Assembly: GCA_964411275.1 (NCBI GenBank) | Contig: CAYPKG010000002.1 | Location: 52,522-116,521 of the forward strand | Length of the DNA stretch: 64,000 nt | Direction of reading: 5' to 3' | Source: CAYPKG01 sp964411275 | GTDB lineage: Bacteria > Bacillota > Clostridia > Christensenellales > CAG-138 | Shown here: positions 60,281 through 64,000 of the stretch, piece by piece | Layout: each line of letters starts with the position of its first letter | Numbering within the stretch: position 1 is the first letter of the stretch | Program-made: the position numbers and the translations under genes | Notes under the pieces: model-generated | Seen by the model: the letters and a program-made list of their open reading frames with translations, nothing else | The model's database searches: none | What the model was told of the DNA's origin: nothing

Positions 60281-62221
60281 ATGAAGAAAATCATCGTGGC
60301 CGCCATCGTAACGCTCATGCTGCTGGCGCTATGTATTCCCGCGCTGGCATTGACCATAGAGCCGTCGCTGGAGCCGACCTCACCCGCTGTTGGGGAAACC
60401 GTGCGGGTGTTATTTCGCGTTCAGAATACGGCTGAGTTTGAACTGGAGAACATCACCATAGAGGGCTATGGGCTCAACGGCGCTCAAAGGGTGCCAGGCA
60501 CTGTGCTTCCTGAGGGTTTGCTGCGGTTTTCCTTGCCCAACGTCCGGATTGACGCAGATGTATTGGGTCAGGCGCTGACATACACCCTGCGCTGGACGGA
60601 AAACGGGGAGGACAAATCCCAGAGCATTACCGTGCCTGTAGGAGGGGCTGGGGACGTGGAGATGGAGCTGACCCGCAAGGCCAGCAAAACCTCCGGCGCA
60701 ATCGGAGACAAGGTGGTATTGACCTATACGCTGAAGAATCCCTCCGCCAGCCTGCCAATGACCAACATTGAAATCAAGGACAGCATCGCGGGCAGCACCG
60801 CCATCCGCTCAGACATGACATTAGAGGCAGGGGAGTCTCAGGACGTGACGTACGAATATACGCTGGGAAATGAGGACGCAATCAGCGTTCCTACCATCAC
60901 CTATCATATCAACAACGAAATCAAAACCGCTTCAGCCGAGCCTTTGACCATCACGGTAGTAAATGTCAAGCTGGGCATTGACGTGGTTCAGGGAGAGAAT
61001 ACCGCCGAAGGAACCAATTTTACCATCACGCTTTCCAACACCGGCAATCAGACCATATCGAAAATACAGGTGACCGATGAGCTGGGCAACAACGTGAATT
61101 CCAACCGCATCACCCTGGAGGCGGGCAAAAAGGAAACCCTCACGTATTTGGTGAAGTCAGACATCGTACGCAATGTCTCCTTTGTTGTGACGGGCACCGA
61201 CGCGTTGGGGCAGCCCTTTGAGGATAATACCAGGGAATATCCGGTGATGCCTTATATCGACCCTGATCTTGTGAAAATCAAAATGACCGTGTCCACCCTG
61301 GAGCAGCTAACCGACAGCGGCCGCATGAAGGTGCGCTTTACGATTGAGAACAACAGCGCCGTACCGCTTTCCACCGCGGTGGTCAGCGAGGAGCAGCTGG
61401 GCAACATATTTTCCTTAAATACTCTGCCCGTGGGCCAAAGCATCCGGGAGGAGGAGCTGGTCATCGGCACACCCAGGGAGCTGGTGTTTACATTGACGGC
61501 GGCGGATTTGTCCGGTGCTGCCCACAGCTTTGTGGCGCGGCTGACGGCGGACTATGTGGAAGCGCCAACACCCCCTCCGGAGGAAACGCCGGAACCAGAC
61601 CAGTCGCCGGATCCCGGCCAGGAAGCGGGAGGCGGGATCAGCGGCACGCTGACAACCGTTCTGATCGTGCTGGCGGCTTTGATGGCCATTGCCGGGATCG
61701 CGCTTTTGGTATTGTCCATTTACGAAAAGAAAAACAACGCCCGCATGGATGATGATTACGAGGACGAGGATGAGGCTGAGGACAAGGATGTGCGCCGGTA
61801 TCAGTCTAGCGCGCGGCCCTATGCTCAGCAGCCTTCGCGTGACGAGCTTGATACGCCGGCCAAACAGCCAGGCGCGCGGCCCTATGCCCCGCCGCCTGCC
61901 GGGCGCGATGAGTATGTAGCGCCGCAAAGCCATGGAAACACGCGCCGGTACGCGCCACAGCCGCCTGTAAGGCGGGAGGCTCCGGATGCGCCGCAAAGCC
62001 AGCAAAACACCCGCCGGTACGCGCCACAGCCGCCTGTAAGGCGGGAAGCTCCGGATGCGCCGCAAAGCCAGCAAAACACGCGGCCCTATACCCAGCCGCC
62101 TGTAAGGCGCGAAGCTCCGGTTGCGCCACAAAATCCGTCCAATCAACGGGATAACCCTCAGGCTTCCCCGGTGCGCAATCGGGTACGACGGGTGCAGCCT
62201 GGGAAAAAGGACGGCGAATGA
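60281..62221 (+). CDS. Membrane-anchored CARDB-like protein with cytoplasmic repeat tail
   Basis: 646 aa. Signal peptide (IVTLMLLALCIPALALT), four or so Ig/CARDB-like modules (FRVQNTAEFELENITIEGYG, LTYTLKNPSASLPMTNIEIKD, FTITLSNTGNQTISKIQVTDE, VRFTIENNSAVPLSTAVVSE), a Pro/Glu linker, and a membrane helix (LIVLAALMAIAGIALLVLSIY, about 463-483). The cytoplasmic tail has an acidic stretch, then Pro/Arg/Gln repeats of 23 residues (RRYAPQPPVRREAPDAPQSQ) from a 69-bp unit at 61943 and 62012, with a divergent third copy. First of an operon with a lipoprotein. Confidence 0.82.
   Translation: MKKIIVAAIVTLMLLALCIPALALTIEPSLEPTSPAVGETVRVLFRVQNTAEFELENITIEGYGLNGAQRVPGTVLPEGLLRFSLPNVRIDADVLGQALTYTLRWTENGEDKSQSITVPVGGAGDVEMELTRKASKTSGAIGDKVVLTYTLKNPSASLPMTNIEIKDSIAGSTAIRSDMTLEAGESQDVTYEYTLGNEDAISVPTITYHINNEIKTASAEPLTITVVNVKLGIDVVQGENTAEGTNFTITLSNTGNQTISKIQVTDELGNNVNSNRITLEAGKKETLTYLVKSDIVRNVSFVVTGTDALGQPFEDNTREYPVMPYIDPDLVKIKMTVSTLEQLTDSGRMKVRFTIENNSAVPLSTAVVSEEQLGNIFSLNTLPVGQSIREEELVIGTPRELVFTLTAADLSGAAHSFVARLTADYVEAPTPPPEETPEPDQSPDPGQEAGGGISGTLTTVLIVLAALMAIAGIALLVLSIYEKKNNARMDDDYEDEDEAEDKDVRRYQSSARPYAQQPSRDELDTPAKQPGARPYAPPPAGRDEYVAPQSHGNTRRYAPQPPVRREAPDAPQSQQNTRRYAPQPPVRREAPDAPQSQQNTRPYTQPPVRREAPVAPQNPSNQRDNPQASPVRNRVRRVQPGKKDGE
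61943..62110 (+). repeat. 69-bp coding tandem repeat (about 2.5 copies)
   Basis: Copies begin at 61943 and 62012 with nearly identical bases, and a third partial, diverged copy follows. Lies in the tail of the CARDB-like protein. Confidence 0.85.
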
Positions 62222-62964
62222 CCAGGGCCCGGCTATATCTGGCGGCGTTATTGATGTGCGCGGCATTTATTTGTGTGGGATGCGCGAAGGAAGTTCCGGT
62301 GACGAAACCTGTCAATACGCCTTTGCCCACCGCCACGCCTTCTCCCGCACCGACGCCTGTGCCTGAAAACCCGATAAAAACCATGGTGAACGATTTTTTC
62401 GTGGTGGCAGAGCCATATAGAGAATTATTGAAAACCAAAGCGGATTTAGATGCCCTTGCCTATGAATATGGCCTTCAAATCGAGAGGCATTTGGTACATC
62501 TGCAATTGCTGCTGCAACCGGCAGCAAACCTGCCGTACCTGGAGCCGGGCCGATTTGAAGGGGAGCTGTTTGGCCCGCAGCCGGGCGTGGGCAGCGTATA
62601 TGAAACCGAGACAGGCTATCATTTTCGCTACACCATGGAGGATGGAAGCGTCCTGGAAGGATGGCTGAAGGATGGCAGGTTGTTTTCTCAATGGCTGCTG
62701 GAGGAGACATTGCTGGGTCAGGCTTCGCTTTTGTCTGATGAGGAAGGCTGGCGATCGTCGGCTTTGATGCCGCCTTTGGAAGCGGACGGATTGGCGGTGG
62801 GGCCGGATCAGCTTATTTACGCGGCTCAGCTGGCGATGGCGGAGGAGGATGGTACGCCGGATTGGACAAGCCTCATGCCTGAGCGCTGGCCGGAGCAGGC
62901 GCTTATCATCGAAAATGGCCGGATTTCAACGAGAAACGTTGCTAAGGGGGAGAAGAATGAATAG
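62218..62964 (+). CDS. Lipoprotein of unknown function
   Basis: 248 aa. Signal peptide with a Cys at 22 (FICVGCAKEV, a suboptimal lipobox), a short Pro/Thr linker, then a soluble domain (FFVVAEPYRELLKTKADLDALAYEYGLQIERHL, TGYHFRYTMEDGSVLEGWLKDGRLFSQWL). Not recognised. The ATG overlaps the TGA of the CARDB gene (ATGA), and the next gene overlaps its end by 8 nt, so all three are translated together. Confidence 0.75.
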   Translation: MTRARLYLAALLMCAAFICVGCAKEVPVTKPVNTPLPTATPSPAPTPVPENPIKTMVNDFFVVAEPYRELLKTKADLDALAYEYGLQIERHLVHLQLLLQPAANLPYLEPGRFEGELFGPQPGVGSVYETETGYHFRYTMEDGSVLEGWLKDGRLFSQWLLEETLLGQASLLSDEEGWRSSALMPPLEADGLAVGPDQLIYAAQLAMAEEDGTPDWTSLMPERWPEQALIIENGRISTRNVAKGEKNE

Positions 62965-63454
62965 TCAGATCATACTGTATTCCTGGACGGGGAATACCGC
63001 GGCCTGTGCGGTGGCGCTGCAGCAGATCATGGATGTTGAGCCGTTTTTACTGGTGGAGGAAAAGGAGCGCACCGGGCAAAAAGGCTTTGCTATGGGCGGA
63101 TTTCAGGCCAGCATAAAAGCCAAGGCCAAGCTCAAGGCCCTGCCGGTGATAAAGGAGGATACGGACACCCTCATTCTGGGTATGCCCGTTTGGGCAGGCA
63201 CCACGCCGCCCGCCATCAATACATTCTTTAAAGAATGCAGCTGCAATGGGAAACGTGTTTATGCATTTGTGACCCAGTCCAGCGATAACGTGCCTGCGAA
63301 GCTGGAAAAACGGCTGAAAAAACTTGTGGAGGCCCAGGGCGGCATGTTTCAGCATATGTTTGTCCTTCAAGTCAAGTCGGGTGTGCATCTCACAGTAGAG
63401 CAGGCGGACAAAAGCGCACAGCGCTGGGCTGCCCGCATTGCGACTGGGGAATAG
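62957..63454 (+). CDS. Flavodoxin-like protein
   Basis: 165 aa. FMN loop YSWTGNTAACAVAL near the N-terminus, then ILGMPVWAGTTPPAINTFF and VYAFVTQSSDN, as in flavodoxin-fold proteins without a Cys cluster. ATG 62957 follows GGGGGAG. It overlaps the lipoprotein gene; why a redox protein is coupled to surface proteins is unclear. Confidence 0.82.
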   Translation: MNSQIILYSWTGNTAACAVALQQIMDVEPFLLVEEKERTGQKGFAMGGFQASIKAKAKLKALPVIKEDTDTLILGMPVWAGTTPPAINTFFKECSCNGKRVYAFVTQSSDNVPAKLEKRLKKLVEAQGGMFQHMFVLQVKSGVHLTVEQADKSAQRWAARIATGE

Positions 63455-63525
63455 CGGAAGGCGTGTGCATATTTTCCAACTTTGGAGGGAATACTTTCAA
63501 AAACCGAAGTTGGGAGGTATCATAT

Positions 63526-63912
63526 ATGCGCGATGACGTGAATTTTGAGTTTAGGAAGTCCGCCGGGCGGGAGCAAATGCCCATGTATGGGGCGTATGAC
63601 AGGGCAGTGGGACGTAAGAGCCCCCGTATGAGGCTGATGGACCGGGTCAAGGCCTGGCTGCTCCACCCTGAGGAAGAGCCTGTTCAGGCGGGGGAAGCCA
63701 CTTTGGATTGTAATGTCCGGCAGGAAGTGTCGGATGCGTTGATGAATTGGAAAAAAGCCACGGCGTATTTTGAAAGCGTCAGTGACCCAGCGCTGGTGGA
63801 TTACGCAATATACGATATGGAGGCTGCGCAAAAGCGGTATATGTACCTGCTCAAACACGCGCGAATGCAGGAAGCGCAAGCACAAATCCCGCAAATTCGA
63901 GTCCGCGGGTAG
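63526..63912 (+). CDS. YaaL-family (DUF2508) protein
   Basis: 128 aa. The C-terminal half reads AYFESVSDPALVDYAIYDMEAAQKRYMYLLKHAR, the DUF2508 helical signature. In Bacillus yaaL lies beside recR and bofA. The N-terminal 60 residues are basic and variable. ATG 63526 follows GGGAGG. Confidence 0.75.
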   Translation: MRDDVNFEFRKSAGREQMPMYGAYDRAVGRKSPRMRLMDRVKAWLLHPEEEPVQAGEATLDCNVRQEVSDALMNWKKATAYFESVSDPALVDYAIYDMEAAQKRYMYLLKHARMQEAQAQIPQIRVRG

Positions 63913-63945
63913 AGTCTGGGGATTATCAAGGGGTGGCAACCCCTT
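63913..63945. repeat. Dispersed short repeat, copy 3
   Basis: AGTCTGGGGATTATCAAGGGG-TGGCAA-CCCCTTGA, nearly the same as the hairpin segment at 15573-15600. Confidence 0.55.
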
Positions 63946-64000
63946 GATGTTCAGCCGAATTCGGCGACACACCCCAGGGTGCCCTCTCTTGCCGCCTTGC

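Overview
The window looks like chromosome from an anaerobic, endospore-forming Firmicute of the class Clostridia, GC roughly mid-50s. Spore markers are YunB, two alpha/beta-type small acid-soluble spore proteins (SASPs) and a LonB protease. Anaerobic and low-GC Gram-positive markers are a monomeric-type [FeFe] hydrogenase, a FeoA-FeoB fusion, the infC-rpmI-rplT operon with an ATT-started infC, and many GTG/TTG starts with strong AGGAGG sites. I cannot name the genus; a Christensenellales-like or other gut Clostridia lineage is a guess.

Layout. 1-8.3 kb: the start of a secreted Pro-Thr-repeat protein (runs off the left edge), ferrous iron uptake (FeoAB, with a DtxR-type operator), thyA-folA, a DUF362 ferredoxin protein with a DMT transporter, and yunB. 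8.4-10 kb: rpsU, tRNA-Val(CAC) and an AT-rich scar with an XRE regulator and a truncated small ORF. 10-13 kb: an orphan BMP-type lipoprotein and a PutP symporter. 13-20 kb: a mixed accessory stretch with a frameshifted exported protein, DUF1801, dCMP deaminase, GNAT, two flavodoxin-fold reductases (one divergent from an HxlR regulator), tRNA-Leu(CAA), an autoregulated XRE/membrane pair and a secreted unknown. 20-31.6 kb: infC-rpmI-rplT, argGH under ARG boxes, a TIM-barrel protein, lonB-lon-ysxC, a zinc-ribbon protein and a metallophosphoesterase. 31.7-39.6 kb: tandem SASPs, an unknown 313-aa protein, a cell-wall amidase, a U32 peptidase, mutS2 and DUF523. 39.6-47.4 kb: a two-component system directly followed by HtrA (CssRS-like envelope stress module), then a MacAB-like exporter (adaptor, ATPase, permease). 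47.5-51.1 kb: XRE, VanZ-like, hpf and a solitary hydA. 51.3-55.3 kb: a second MacB-type exporter whose middle gene is a membrane-anchored, CARDB-like surface protein. 55.3-55.9 kb: two nested palindromic elements. 55.9-64 kb: VOC protein, mscL (with a duplicated leader), tyrS, YigZ, ilvE, a second CARDB-like protein with a lipoprotein and a flavodoxin, and a YaaL-family protein.

The most unusual signal is at 55279-55901: two adjacent elements, each bounded by long inverted arms, each holding several perfect hairpins, and sharing internal motifs although their arms differ. One arm recurs as a 47-bp copy that supplies the stop codon of yunB (7561-7607), and a loop-less version of the other element lies at 24431-24478. 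This looks like a dispersed family of structured palindromic elements. Other points worth attention are the CARDB-associated ABC system, the cysteine-rich FeoA-FeoB linker, the tandemly duplicated mscL translation start, and a decarboxylase-pump-like glycine motif in a soluble protein.
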